Origin: JACVRW01 sp963771715
Lineage (GTDB): Bacteria; Actinomycetota; Thermoleophilia; Solirubrobacterales; Thermoleophilaceae
DNA: 64,000 bases
Assembly (NCBI GenBank): GCA_963771715.1
Contig: CAVYUQ010000003.1
Location: forward strand, 496,001 to 560,000
Direction: 5' to 3'
Part shown: positions 9,592 to 19,070 of the stretch, piece by piece
Layout of the letters: every line of letters starts with the position of its first letter
How positions within the stretch are numbered: the stretch's first letter is position 1
Notes under the pieces: model-generated
Seen by the model: the letters and a program-made list of their open reading frames with translations, nothing else
Database searches by the model: none
What the model was told of the DNA's origin: nothing
Position numbers and translations under genes: made by a program

Positions 9592-10990
9592 CTAGACGGC
9601 GGCGTCCTGCGGGGGCATGGGCTCGGCGCCGCGGTCCCGATAGAGATTCGCGAACTTCGGATACTTCGGCAGGAACGTCAGCGCCACCTCACCAATCGGC
9701 CCGTTGCGGTGCTTGGCAACGATCATGTCCGCCTCACCGAGGCGCTCCGATTCCCGGTTGTAGTACTCGTCGCGGTAGATGAACATCACGACGTCGGCGT
9801 CCTGCTCGATGCTGCCCGACTCGCGAAGGTCCGACAAGCATCGGCACGGGTGGGTTGCGCGACTCGACCGCGCGCGAGAGCTGGGAGACAGCGATCACCG
9901 GGACGTCGAGCTCACGGGCCAGGATCTTGAGCCCGCGGCTGATCTGGCCGATCTGCTCGACGCGGCTGCTGTCGGGGCGGCCCTCGGGCCGCATCAGCTG
10001 GAGGTAGTCCACGACCACCAGGCCCAGGCCGTGGCGCGCCGCCAGGCGGCGGGACTTGGCGCGAAGCTCGAGCACGCTCATGTCGCTGGAGTCGTCGACG
10101 AAGATCGGCGCCCGGGCGAGCTTCTCGACCGCCTTCAGCACCTTCGGCCACTTCTCCGCGCGCACCCGGCCCTTGCGCAGGTCGTCGCTCGACACGCGCG
10201 CCTGCGACGCCAGAAAGCGGTGCGCCAGCTCGGTCTCGGACATCTCCAGCGAGAACAGGGCCACCGGCACGCCCGCCTCTACGGCCGCGTACTCGGCGAT
10301 GTTGGTGGCGGCGGCGCTCTTTCCCATCGAGGGGCGTGCGGCGAGCACGATCAGGTTGCCGGGCTGGAAGCCGCCGGTGAGGGAGTCGAGGTCGGTGAAC
10401 CCGGAGGGTGTGCCGGTGAGCCCGACGTCGGTCTTCGAGAGCTCCTCGAGCTTGTCGATCTCGTCGTGCAGGATCGACTCGAGCGACCGCATCTCCGAGC
10501 TGCCGCCGTCGTGCCCGATCTTGAACAGGACGGCCTCGGCGCGCTCGATCAGCTCGCGCGCCTCGCCCCGGTGGGCGGCCACGTCGTCCTGGATCTCGCG
10601 GGTGGCCTTGAGCACGCTCCGCAGGAGCGAGTGCTCCTTGACGATGCGGGCATAGTCGAGCACCGCGCCCACCGCCGGCACGATCGTCGGAAGCGAGTGC
10701 AGGTAGCTCTCGCCGCCGGCCTTGTCAAGCTCGCTGGAGCGGCGCAGCTCCTCGGCGACCGTGAGGGCGTCGACCGCCTCCGGCGTGGCCTTCTCCTTCA
10801 GGCGGATCATCGCCTGGAAGATCGCCGCGTGCCGCGGGCGGTAGAAGTCGTGGGCACGCAGCCCCACCTCGAGTAACACGCCGTCGAGCGCCTGCTCGGT
10901 GAGCAGGATCGCGCCGAGGACGGAGGCCTCGGCCTCCTCGTTGTGGGGCGGGACGCCGGCCGCTGCCTGTGGCGGGACGGCTACGGCCAC
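9592..10990 (-). CDS. dnaB: Replicative DNA helicase (reading frame interrupted by +1 base)
   Basis: DnaB is the hexameric helicase that unwinds DNA at the fork. The N-terminal domain begins PHNEEAEASVLGAI. The RecA-like domain has Walker A ARPSMGKSAAA, SLEMSETELAHRF, VVVDYLQLM and VSQLSRAVESR. After PPVPML the frame breaks at about 9836. The sense strand reads ATGCTTGTCGG where ATGCTGTCGG would continue SDLRESGSIEQDADVV to the natural end at 9592. Both halves are otherwise perfectly conserved, so an inserted base in the sequence is the likely cause. GTG at 10990 is the start. The gene follows rplI, as in many bacteria. Confidence 0.9.
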
Positions 10991-11000
10991 CTGGCGGGGC

Positions 11001-11453
11001 CTAGGCGGTGGGGGTGACGATCGTCTTGATGTCGGCCGTCACACCGTCGGAGACCTCGACGGAGACCATGTGCGTGCCCGTGGTCCTGATCGGCTCCTCC
11101 AGCTGGACGCGGCGCTTGTCGAGCCGCACCCCGCGCGCCTGGCGGATCGCGTCCACGATCTCCTGCGAGGTGACGGAGCCGAACAGCCGCCCGTCGTCAC
11201 CCGCCTGGTGAGAGATCGTGAGCACGGTCTTGCGCAGCAGCGCCGCCGTCTCCTCGGCCTTGGCCGCCGCTTCGACGACCGCCCGCTCGGCGGCCTCACG
11301 GCGCCGCTCGGAGTCCGCAATGGCGGCCGGTGTGGCCGGCTGGGCCAGCTTGCGGGGCACGAGATAGTTGCGCAGGTAGCCCGGCGAGACGTCGATCACG
11401 TCGCCGCTCTCTCCGAGCTTGTCCACGTCCTTCAGGAGGATTGCCTGAGCCAT
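11001..11453 (-). CDS. rplI: Ribosomal protein bL9
   Basis: The 150-residue protein starts MAQAILLKDVDKLGESGDV and has the typical N-terminal domain (PGYLRNYLVPRKLA), a long central helix, and a C-terminal domain with GRLFGSVTSQEI. The ATG at 11453 matches the family start; the frame continues upstream without conservation. It lies 14 bp after rpsR in the rpsF-ssb-rpsR-rplI cluster. Confidence 0.95.
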   Translation of the reverse strand: MAQAILLKDVDKLGESGDVIDVSPGYLRNYLVPRKLAQPATPAAIADSERRREAAERAVVEAAAKAEETAALLRKTVLTISHQAGDDGRLFGSVTSQEIVDAIRQARGVRLDKRRVQLEEPIRTTGTHMVSVEVSDGVTADIKTIVTPTA

Positions 11454-11467
11454 GGTGCTTCCGTCGC

Positions 11468-11752
11468 TTACCTGTCTGCGACGTACGGCAGGAGGCCCAC
11501 TTCGCGCGCGCGCTTGACCGCGGTTGCGAGCTGGGACTGGTGGCGCCGGCATGCGCCGGTCACCCGGGACGACCGGATCTTTCCCTTGTCGCTGATCGCC
11601 CGGCGCAGCGCTGAGAGGTCCTTGTAATCGACGATGTCGATCTTCTCCCGGCAGAACGGGCAGGGCTTGAAGCGCCCGCTACCGGGGCCGCCCTTGCCTC
11701 GGGGGCCGCGCTTGCGGTCCCTCGTCGGTGTTCCACCACGCTGCTTCGCCAC
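11468..11752 (-). CDS. rpsR: Ribosomal protein bS18 (zinc-binding type)
   Basis: This 94-residue small-subunit protein has the core KIDIVDYKDLSALRRAIS and GKIRSSRVTGACRRHQ. Cys31, Cys34, Cys68 and His71 form the metal site of the C+ paralogue class, so the ribosome here probably carries zinc-bound bS18. The long basic, Gly-rich N terminus is usual for actinobacteria. It lies 30 bp after ssb. Confidence 0.95.
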   Translation of the reverse strand: MAKQRGGTPTRDRKRGPRGKGGPGSGRFKPCPFCREKIDIVDYKDLSALRRAISDKGKIRSSRVTGACRRHQSQLATAVKRAREVGLLPYVADR

Positions 11753-11782
11753 TTGTGCTCCTGCGTACTCGCTACTCCGGGG

Positions 11783-12241
11783 TCAGAAGGGAATGTCGTC
11801 GTCCGAGCCCCCAGCGGCCACCGGTGCCTGGGCGAAGTCCGCCGTATCCGCGGGAACATCGCTCTGAGGCGTGAAGCGGCCGCCGTTCTCGCCACCCTCA
11901 CGGGAGCCGAGGAACTGGACGGAATCGGCAATGATATCTATCGACTGCCGATTCTTGCCGGTTTCCTTGTCCTGCCACTCGCGCCACTCGAGTCGGCCAT
12001 CGATCGCAACCGGGCGTCCCTTGGAGAGGTACTGGGCGCAATTCTCGCCCTGCGCCCCCCACACCGTGACGTCGAAGTAGTTGGGCTTGTCGACCCACTC
12101 GCCGGTTGACTGGTCCTTGCGGCGGGTGTTTGACGCCACCCGCAGGCTGCAGACGGCCATCCCGCTCGGAAGATTCCGAAGCTCGGGGTCGCGGGTGAGG
12201 TTTCCTGTGAGGCACACCCTGTTGAGATTTGTCGCTGCCAT
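11783..12241 (-). CDS. ssb: Single-stranded DNA-binding protein
   Basis: The 152-residue protein has an OB fold at residues 1-110 (NLNRVCLTGNLTRDPELR, YFDVTVWG, YLSKGRPVAIDGRL). A short Gly-rich linker leads to the acidic tip DDDIPF, which recruits replication partners. It sits between rpsF and rpsR, 139 bp after rpsF. Confidence 0.95.
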   Translation of the reverse strand: MAATNLNRVCLTGNLTRDPELRNLPSGMAVCSLRVASNTRRKDQSTGEWVDKPNYFDVTVWGAQGENCAQYLSKGRPVAIDGRLEWREWQDKETGKNRQSIDIIADSVQFLGSREGGENGGRFTPQSDVPADTADFAQAPVAAGGSDDDIPF

Positions 12242-12380
12242 GAAACTGGACTCCTCCTACGCCGTGTGTGGTCGATCGAGAGTACATACGCGCTCGGAGG
12301 CGTCGGGCGCTCACATCCAGGAAGTTGCCGAAAAGTGCGGGGTCTTTGACGAAGGGGTTACGCGCGAGCGCGCCTGAGCG

Positions 12381-12914
12381 CTACTCGGCGTCGTCGGCGG
12401 GCGGCGCGTCCGCAGGCGGCGCGTCCGCGGGCGGTGCTTCCACGGCCGGCGGCGCGTCGGCCACGGCCACGTCCCCGACGGGTGCCTCGACCGGGGCCGC
12501 TTCGCCCATCGCGTCATCCGCGGCAGGCGCATCGGCGGCCGCGCGGGCGGCCACCTTAGTGTCCTGCGGCTCGCGATCGTCGCGGCGGCGTGGGGCCTGC
12601 TGGTCAGGCGGCGGCGGTGTGGGCTGGCCCGGCTTCAGCTTGATGATCCGGAAGCGGAGCACGGCATCCGTGATCCGGAGCCGCTGGTTGAGCCGCTCGA
12701 GCAGCGGGTTGTCGCCGTTGAACTGGTAGAGCCGGTACTCGGCCTCCGGTCGGTGGTCGATCTCGTACGCCATCCGGCGGGTGCCCCAGTCATAGCTCCC
12801 GACCAGCTCGCCGTCTGAGTTGATCATCGACTCCGTCTCCGAGATCGCGGCGTTGCGCCGGTCCTCCGGAGCGGTGGGATCGAGCATCAGCATCAGGTCG
12901 TAGTAGCCGGACAT
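12381..12914 (-). CDS. rpsF: Ribosomal protein bS6 with long acidic Ala/Pro tail
   Basis: The first 95 residues are a standard bS6 domain (MSGYYDLMLMLDP, GTRRMAYEIDHRPEAEYRLYQF). They are followed by about 80 residues rich in Ala, Pro, Asp and Glu that end in three PPADA repeats. The tail is far longer than in most bS6 proteins, though acidic tails are known because bS6 is modified at its C terminus. The ATG at 12914 fits the family start. It opens the rpsF-ssb-rpsR-rplI-dnaB-purA run. Confidence 0.93.
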   Translation of the reverse strand: MSGYYDLMLMLDPTAPEDRRNAAISETESMINSDGELVGSYDWGTRRMAYEIDHRPEAEYRLYQFNGDNPLLERLNQRLRITDAVLRFRIIKLKPGQPTPPPPDQQAPRRRDDREPQDTKVAARAAADAPAADDAMGEAAPVEAPVGDVAVADAPPAVEAPPADAPPADAPPADDAE

Positions 12915-12973
12915 GCGACCGGCCACGATAGCGAAAGCGGGGCGAACCGCCCGTGGCATGCGCCTTCACGGGC

Positions 12974-13339
12974 ATGGGGCGGCGAAGGGTGCGCTGGAGG
13001 AACGTGGCCCGGCTGGCGTGCCTGCTCGCGGCCGGAGTGCTGATCGCGACGCATGGCTCGGACGCGCCCGCGCCGCGGCCGGTGGCGCCGCGCATCGGTC
13101 GGCCCGAGCTGCGGCTGGACGAGGTCCCGCAGCTCTGGCGGCCGAAGCCGCGCAAACGACGGGCATTGAAGGGGGATCGTCCTGGATTGGGCTTGCCTAG
13201 CAAGCCTTACCCAGGACGGTCGAAGCCGCGAGCGGTGGCGCCGCCCCCTTCACCGCTACCGGCGGCGCCTGCACCGCCGCCGACGCAGCAGCGGAGCGCC
13301 CCCACCACCGCCGAGTTCACGCCGGACCCGGGGCCCTAG
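12974..13339 (+). CDS. Small exported proline-rich protein
   Basis: Starting at ATG 12974 the product has about 121 residues. A basic N terminus (MGRRRVRWRNVARL) and a hydrophobic stretch LACLLAAGVLIATHG suggest a signal peptide or anchor. The rest is basic and Pro-rich (PPPSPLPAAPAPPP). A GTG at 12953 is an alternative start. It is divergent from rpsF, and its last 23 bases overlap the convergent otsA stop. No family is recognised, and coding status is only moderately sure. Confidence 0.45.
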   Translation: MGRRRVRWRNVARLACLLAAGVLIATHGSDAPAPRPVAPRIGRPELRLDEVPQLWRPKPRKRRALKGDRPGLGLPSKPYPGRSKPRAVAPPPSPLPAAPAPPPTQQRSAPTTAEFTPDPGP

Positions 13340-14780
13340 CGTGCCGCTTCGCCTCGATGTCCGCGAGCTGGTCGTCCACCCAGTCGCCCGGGTGGCGCGC
13401 CGTGACGATCCGCTTCTGGCCCTGCGCCCGCCAGCTGCGCTCCTCGGCGGACATCGTGAGAGCGCGGTGGATCGCATCGGCCTGCTCCTGGACGTCGAAG
13501 GGGTTCACCGACAGCGCGAACTCGGCCAGCTCCTCGTGCGCGCCCGTGTTCTCGCTGAGGAGCGACACGCCGTTGCGCTCGTTCACCAGCGGCCCCTCCT
13601 TGGCGATCAGGTTCATGCCGTCGAACATCGCGTTGACCATCAGCAGGTCGTAGTGCTTGTAGGCGGCGATCGCCTCCTCCAGATTCTCGCGCAGCCGCAG
13701 CTCGATCGGCATCCAGTCCGTGGTGCCGTGCCGGTGGTTCACCACCGCCACCAGCGCCTCGATCCGCTCCAGGTACTCCGCGTACTCCGGCACGTCCTGG
13801 CGCGACGGGATCAGGTGCGCGATGAACGTGACCTGCTCCTTGAACTCGGGGTGCTGCTCCAGAAACAGGTCGAACGCGGTGAACCCGCGCAGCACGTTCT
13901 TCGACAGGTCGGCCCGGTCCACGCGCAGGATCAGGTGCTCGCGCCGCCGGCGCAGGATCTCGCGCTCGTACTCGTGCACCGCCGGCCGCTGGGCGGTCCG
14001 CTGGAACGTCTCCGCCGAGATCGGCAGCGGGTACGAGCGCACCCACACGTCGCGGCCGTCGAACCTCACGACGCCCGCCTCCTCGTCGACCTCGAGGTCG
14101 AACAGCTCGCGGCAGCAGAGCAGGAAGTTGCGCCGGTAGGAGCGCGTGTGGAAGGCGATGATGTCGTTGGAGAGGATGCCCTCGTAGATGTCCTCGCGGA
14201 TGTCGGCGGGGAGCACCCGCCACGCGTCCGGCTGGGTCCAGGGGATGTGCACGAAGTGGTGGAGGAACAGGTCCGGGCGCTCGCGACGGATGAACTTCGG
14301 CGCCACGTAGAGGTGGTAGTCGTGGAGCATCACCACGGCCTCGTCCTCACCCTCGATCTCCTCGAGCACGGCGCGCGCGAGGTCCGCGTTCACGGCGCAG
14401 TAGCCGTCCTCGTACGCCTCCACCTCGTGCCGCCGCACGTCCGGGGCGTTGGAGAGGTCCCAGAGGTAGTGCTGGATGAACCACAGCATCGGGTTCGCCA
14501 CGACGTTGTAGAAGCGGTCGTAGGCCTCGGGGTCGCTCGTGACGAGCCGGATCCGATAGGTGTCGCCGTCCAGCTCGACCGGGAACGAGCGGCCGCCGTG
14601 CTGCTCGGCCACCTCGGCGTCCTCGTCGGTCATCGCCGACGCCACCCACACCGCGTCCCTGTGGTGCACGAGCCCCTTGAGCGCGGTCACGAGCCCGCCG
14701 CCGCCGCGCTTCGCCTCGCCTCCCTCGAACGTGGCCGGGCCGCGGTTCGAGACGAGGACGAGGGGGGTCTCGGGCTTCAT
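13317..14780 (-). CDS. otsA: Trehalose-6-phosphate synthase family (GT20)
   Basis: The 487-residue GT20 enzyme transfers glucose from a nucleotide sugar to glucose-6-phosphate. It shows LVLVSNRGPATF with a Gly-rich loop GGGGLVTAL, the HDYHLYVAPKF stretch, HFVHIPWTQPDAW, RVDRADLSKNV and the C-terminal FDGMNLIAKEGPLVNE. Glucosylglycerol-phosphate synthases are close relatives and cannot be excluded. Its ATG overlaps the stop of the TreT-like gene (ATGA). No phosphatase gene (otsB) is nearby. Confidence 0.82.
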   Translation of the reverse strand: MKPETPLVLVSNRGPATFEGGEAKRGGGGLVTALKGLVHHRDAVWVASAMTDEDAEVAEQHGGRSFPVELDGDTYRIRLVTSDPEAYDRFYNVVANPMLWFIQHYLWDLSNAPDVRRHEVEAYEDGYCAVNADLARAVLEEIEGEDEAVVMLHDYHLYVAPKFIRRERPDLFLHHFVHIPWTQPDAWRVLPADIREDIYEGILSNDIIAFHTRSYRRNFLLCCRELFDLEVDEEAGVVRFDGRDVWVRSYPLPISAETFQRTAQRPAVHEYEREILRRRREHLILRVDRADLSKNVLRGFTAFDLFLEQHPEFKEQVTFIAHLIPSRQDVPEYAEYLERIEALVAVVNHRHGTTDWMPIELRLRENLEEAIAAYKHYDLLMVNAMFDGMNLIAKEGPLVNERNGVSLLSENTGAHEELAEFALSVNPFDVQEQADAIHRALTMSAEERSWRAQGQKRIVTARHPGDWVDDQLADIEAKRHARAPGPA

Positions 14781-16015
14781 CTGTGGGCCTGGAAGAGCCT
14801 CAGCCAGTCGCGCAGCAGGCGCGGTGTCAGGAAGTGCGTCCGCACGTGCTCCTTGCCGGCGCGGCCGAGCCGCTTGCCGAGGTCCGGCTCGCGCAGGATG
14901 CGCAGCGTGCGCTCGGCGCACTCCTCGGGCGAGGAGACGAGGTAGCCCGTCTCGCCGTCCTGCACCTGGAGCGGTATTCCGCCCACGTCACCGCCGATGA
15001 ACGGCCGGCCCTTCCAGAGCGCCTCCGAGACCGTAAGGCCGAATCCCTCGCGAGTCGACTTCTGGATCACCACGTCGGCCTGCGACTGGAAGGCGTTCAC
15101 CTCGATCGCCCCGACCTGGTTGAGGTTGTTGAGGATGTGGATGTCTGGGTCGCCGTCTGCGTACGCCATCGTGGAGTTGAAGAACTCCCAGCCCTCGGGG
15201 TCGTCGGTGGCCATCGAACCCACGAGCGCGAGCTGCACCTCGGGCATTTCCTCGGTGACCTGACGATACGCGTCGATCACGCCCATCGGGTCCTTCCAGG
15301 GGTCGAAGCGCGACACCTGGCACATCAGCGGACGGTCGACGTCGATGCCGAACTGGTCGCAGACGAACGCGGCATCCTCGGGCGAGAGCGCCATGTTCTT
15401 CGGCGACAGCGGATCGATCGCGGGCGGGAGGATGTGAACGCCACCGCGCGCCCCGTCCATCCCGGCAGGCACGTACTGCTGTAGGTGCCAGACGGAGGCG
15501 TCGTAGTCGCGGATGAACGGGACGAGGTGCTCGATCGCGTCGGGGTTGGGCGTCGAGAGGTCGATGTGGCAGCGCCACACCCACGTCGTCGCCTTCTCGG
15601 GCACCTGGCCGCGGATCGCCGCGGGCTGCGGGTCGTGGATGATGATCACGTCCCAGCCGCCCTCGATCTCCTTCGCGTTCAGCTCGTTGTAGCGCTCGTA
15701 GATCGCCCACTCCTCGTCGGTGAGCGAGTCGGGGTTGCCCTGGAGCGCGTTGTGCAGCCGCTTCGTGGCGTTGTAGAACTCCTCGCGGCCGAGCATCACC
15801 TGCCACTCGGCCTCGATGCCGACGTCGTTCATCAGCGGGATCAGCGTGTAGAGGATCTCGGACACGCCGCCGCCGAACGCGGTCGCGGACAGGTGGAGCA
15901 CGCGCAGGCCCTCGAGGTCCTTCGCGAGCTCGCGAATCTCCTCGATGAGGGGCCTACCGGCCAGATGTGTGTAGTCGGCGAGGCTCTTGTTGCCTACCGA
16001 AACCGGCGTCAGCAC
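14777..16015 (-). CDS. treT: GT4 trehalose synthase (TreT-like)
   Basis: This 412-residue GT-B glycosyltransferase resembles trehalose glycosyltransferring synthase, which makes trehalose from NDP-glucose and glucose. Family features are VLHLSATAFGGGVSEIL at the N terminus, WRCHIDLSTPNP, QVSRFDPWKDP, and the donor-site EGFGLTVSEALWKGRP with its Glu pair. The start codon is GTG at 16015. Coupling to otsA suggests two routes to trehalose from one transcript. Confidence 0.78.
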   Translation of the reverse strand: MLTPVSVGNKSLADYTHLAGRPLIEEIRELAKDLEGLRVLHLSATAFGGGVSEILYTLIPLMNDVGIEAEWQVMLGREEFYNATKRLHNALQGNPDSLTDEEWAIYERYNELNAKEIEGGWDVIIIHDPQPAAIRGQVPEKATTWVWRCHIDLSTPNPDAIEHLVPFIRDYDASVWHLQQYVPAGMDGARGGVHILPPAIDPLSPKNMALSPEDAAFVCDQFGIDVDRPLMCQVSRFDPWKDPMGVIDAYRQVTEEMPEVQLALVGSMATDDPEGWEFFNSTMAYADGDPDIHILNNLNQVGAIEVNAFQSQADVVIQKSTREGFGLTVSEALWKGRPFIGGDVGGIPLQVQDGETGYLVSSPEECAERTLRILREPDLGKRLGRAGKEHVRTHFLTPRLLRDWLRLFQAHR

Positions 16016-16025
16016 GCGCGGCAGA

Positions 16026-16418
16026 CTATCCAGTCTCGCTGAGGTACTTCACGAGTCGCGTGCGCCCGTCGCTGAACTCGGCCTGGTCCACCGTCGCCTC
16101 GATGATCGCGCGGCTGAGCTCCTGCTCCGAGGAGGCCACCGGGCCGGCGGTTCCGTCGAGATCCATGAGCAGCCGGTCATCGCCGAGATGGAAGGAGAAG
16201 TTGAGCCGGCTCTCGTCCTCGAGACCTCGCGTCTCGTCGACGTAATCGTTGGCGGCCTCGGTGATCGCGAGCTTCAGGTCGGCGACCTCCTCGGGCGACA
16301 GCGGCGTCAGGCGGCACACCGCCGACAGCGCGAGCCGGGCGAGTACGAGGTAATCGGGCCTCGCAGGGATCGTCAACGAGACGTCGCGGCTGTCACTCGC
16401 CCGTGGTACCTCCACCAC
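16026..16418 (-). CDS. Anti-sigma regulatory factor (RsbW-like ATPase)
   Basis: About 130 residues with the start of a GHKL ATPase fold: LKLAITEAANDYVDE is the N box, and the C terminus is FSDGRTRLVKYL. The G boxes are weak, as is common in short RsbW relatives. The protein would bind a sigma factor and phosphorylate a STAS antagonist such as the one at 299-658. Tandem GTG codons at 16418 and 16415 are both possible starts. It is 10 bp upstream of treT, which hints that trehalose synthesis belongs to a stress response. Confidence 0.7.
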   Translation of the reverse strand: MVEVPRASDSRDVSLTIPARPDYLVLARLALSAVCRLTPLSPEEVADLKLAITEAANDYVDETRGLEDESRLNFSFHLGDDRLLMDLDGTAGPVASSEQELSRAIIEATVDQAEFSDGRTRLVKYLSETG

Positions 16419-16478
16419 TTCGGCACACTACCCGGAAATACGGCCGAACCCAGCATCGGCCGGGGACCCCGATGGGAC

Positions 16479-17651
16479 TTAGGGGCGCGAGCCCGCCGGG
16501 CGGCGGCCGAGCTCGACGTCGAGCGTCCGCTGCTCGCCGTCGCGCACGATGGTCAACTCCACGTTCTCGCCCGCGCCGCGCGCGCTGATCTCGTCCGCGA
16601 GGTCGTGCTCGCGCGTGAGCCGCTTGCCGTCCACCGCGACGATCAGGTCGCCGCCCACCGTGATGCCGCCCTGGCCCTGGAACGTGATGTCCTCGTGGCC
16701 GGCCTCGAGGCCGGCGTCCTCGGCCGGGCTGCCGTCCACGACGTCCTGCACGAGCGCGCCGGTGTTCAGGTGGAGGTCGATGCGCTCGGCTAGCTGCGGC
16801 CACACCGTCAGCGTCTCGACGCCCAGATAGCCGTAGTCCACCCGCCCCTTCTCGCGCAGCTCGCGGAGCGACCTCCGCACCGCGTCGACCGGGACGGCGA
16901 ACCCCACGCCCTCGCCGCCGCCCGACTGCGACTTGATCTGGGCGTTGATGCCAATCACCCGGCCCTCGGCGTCGAGCAACGGGCCGCCCGAGTTGCCCGG
17001 GTTGATCGCGGCGTCGGTCTGGATGGCGTCGCCGATCTCGAACTGGGTCAGCGAGCGGATCGTGCGGTCGAGCGCCGAGATCACCCCGATCGAGAGCGAC
17101 TGGCGCTCCCCGAACGGGCTGCCGATCGCCGCCACCGGCTCGCCGACCGAGATCGTGTGCGACTCGCCGAGGTGGAGCGGCGTGAGCGAGAGCCCGTCCG
17201 GGTTGACCTTCAGGAGCGCGACGTCGGCGTTCGGGTCGTGGCCGACGATCTCGGCCGGCACGCGGTTGCCGTCGATGAACTCCACGTAGACCTGGTCCGC
17301 CGTGTCCGTGCCGTCGGCGTCGTCGATCGTCACGACGTGGGCGTTGGTGGCGATGTAGCCGTTGCCGTCCAGCACGAATCCCGAGCCCTGCCCGCCCTCG
17401 CCCCCGCCGTCGAGCAGGCTCGCGCCTCCCTTGAAGATCGACAGGACCGTGACGACGCCCGGCGAGAGCCGGTCGTAGATCTGAGCCGGGTCGAAGCCGC
17501 CCTCGCGGCCCAGCCCCTCGACCACCTGGACGCGAGTGGTGGTCACCTCGCTGCGGCCAGCGGACTGGGCACCGCCGCTGCCGTCGTCGTTGGAGTCGCA
17601 ACCTGCGGCCAGGATGAGCGCCGCGGCGGCGAGCGCCGCCGCTGGCCTCAC
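16479..17651 (-). CDS. HtrA/DegP-type serine protease, lipoprotein with PDZ domain
   Basis: The 390-residue protein starts with GTG at 17651 inside the kinase stop. It has a lipoprotein signal ending LILAAGC, so it is anchored outside the membrane. The S1C protease domain holds His in TNAHVV, Asp in NADVALLKV and Ser in NPGNSGGPLL. A single PDZ domain follows (DYGYLGVETL, GALVQDVVDGSPAEDAGL, GQGGITVGGDLIVAVDG). With the two-component genes upstream it forms an envelope-stress operon. Confidence 0.9.
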   Translation of the reverse strand: MRPAAALAAAALILAAGCDSNDDGSGGAQSAGRSEVTTTRVQVVEGLGREGGFDPAQIYDRLSPGVVTVLSIFKGGASLLDGGGEGGQGSGFVLDGNGYIATNAHVVTIDDADGTDTADQVYVEFIDGNRVPAEIVGHDPNADVALLKVNPDGLSLTPLHLGESHTISVGEPVAAIGSPFGERQSLSIGVISALDRTIRSLTQFEIGDAIQTDAAINPGNSGGPLLDAEGRVIGINAQIKSQSGGGEGVGFAVPVDAVRRSLRELREKGRVDYGYLGVETLTVWPQLAERIDLHLNTGALVQDVVDGSPAEDAGLEAGHEDITFQGQGGITVGGDLIVAVDGKRLTREHDLADEISARGAGENVELTIVRDGEQRTLDVELGRRPAGSRP

Positions 17652-19070
17652 GGGGTCGTACCGTCCGAGGGCAGCTCGAGTGTGAAGGCGGTGCTGCCGC
17701 GCTCCGTCTCGAGCAGCAGGCGCCCGTCCATGCGCTCCGCGAGCTCGCGCGCGATCGCCAGCCCGAGGCCGGCGCCGCGGGTGGCGTCGCCGGTGTAGAA
17801 GCGCTCGAACACCTTGGAGCGCGCCCCGGCCGGCAGGCCGGGCCCCGTATCGGCCACCGTGAGCTCGGCGGCGCCGTTGTCGCGGTGTGCCCTCACGGTG
17901 ACGTCCGTGCCCTCCGGCGTGTGACGGAGGGCGTTGTCGAGCAGGATACGCACGATCTGCGCCACGCGTTCCCGGTCGCAGTACGCGCTTGGGCCCTCCT
18001 CCGGCACCTGGAGGAGCAGCTCGGTGCCGTGGTCGGAGAGGCGCGGATGGAACTCGTCCGCGATCGAGCGCGCGAGCTCGGCGAGGTCCACCGGCTCGGT
18101 CTGGAGCTCGACCGACCCGGAGTCGAGGCGCGACAGGTCGAGCAGGTTCACCGACAGCTTCTGGAGGCGCTCCACCTGCTCGCTCATGGTGTCGAGGAAC
18201 TCCCGGCGCGTCTCGTCGTCGAGCTCCTCGTCCTGAAGCAGCTCCACGAAACCGGAGAGCGAGAAGATCGGCGTGCGCAGCTCGTGCGAGGCGGTGGCGA
18301 TGAACTCCTTGCGCGCCACGTCCACCCTGCCGCAGCTGCTGCTGCATCTCGTTGAAGGTCTCGGTGAGCTGGCCGAGCTCGTCCTGCGCCGTCACGGGGA
18401 GCGGCTCCATGAAGCGCCCGCGCGCCACGTGGCGGGCGGCGCGCTCGAGCCGACCCACGCGTCGAGCGAGCCGCGCGGCCACGAGATAGCCGCCGAAGAG
18501 CGCGATCAGGAGCGCGGCGCTGGTCGCGATGAGGACGCGGTCGCGTACGAACGCCACGGTCTCGCGCACGTCGGCGAAGTCGCGCGAATAGAAGGCCACG
18601 CGCGGCAGCTTGCCCCTGGTGGTGAGGGGCTGGGCCACCATCCCCACCTCCTCGCCGCGGAACGTGCCGTACGCGGCCTGCCTGCGGCGCAGGATCAGAG
18701 CGCGCCGGGCGAGGTTCTCATCGAACGGGACCAGCGCCTTGCTGTCGTCCACGGGGTAGAAGCCGGGATTGCGCTCGGGGCTCCAGTCTCGTTGCCAGTC
18801 TCTCACCGTCACCTGTGCGTCGGTCGCGGCCGACGCCTGACGGACGCGTGCGGTGAGGTTCTTGCGCGTCAGCTCCCTGCCGTTGACGAGTCGCAGCTGG
18901 AGCGCCGGCCTCGCGTCGATGGCCTCCTCCTCCAGGTTCTGGAGCCGCCTCTCCTTGAGGTTGTCCTCGAGCTGAGGAACCACGACGAACCAGATCGCCG
19001 AGAACGCCAGCGCCGTGATGACGAAGAAGATGAAGGCGATCTTCTGGCGCAGCGAGCGCAGTCGGCTCAT
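17648..19070 (-). CDS. Sensor histidine kinase (reading frame interrupted by +1 base)
   Basis: The N-terminal part has a first membrane helix (IAFIFFVITALAFSAIWFV), an extracytoplasmic sensor domain of about 150 residues, a second helix (SAALLIALFGGYLVA) and a HAMP domain. Near 18325 the frame breaks within sense CAGGGTGGACG. Removing one base restores VARKEFIATASHELRTP with the phospho-accepting His. The C-terminal ATPase domain has ILLDNALRHTPEG, DTGPGLP and GAGLGLAIARELAERM. ATG at 19070 overlaps the regulator stop. The gene also overlaps htrA. Confidence 0.85.

Noticed and set aside
9592..10990. Programmed +1 frameshifting in dnaB
   Set aside because: Considered because the shift site is CTT followed by G, but no stop codon, stimulatory element or known precedent is present, and the same +1 pattern occurs in many unrelated genes.
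16479..19070. Single long frame that would fuse the sensor kinase N terminus to HtrA
   Set aside because: The kinase catalytic part is in another frame between them. The long frame exists only because one extra base throws the reading into the HtrA frame.
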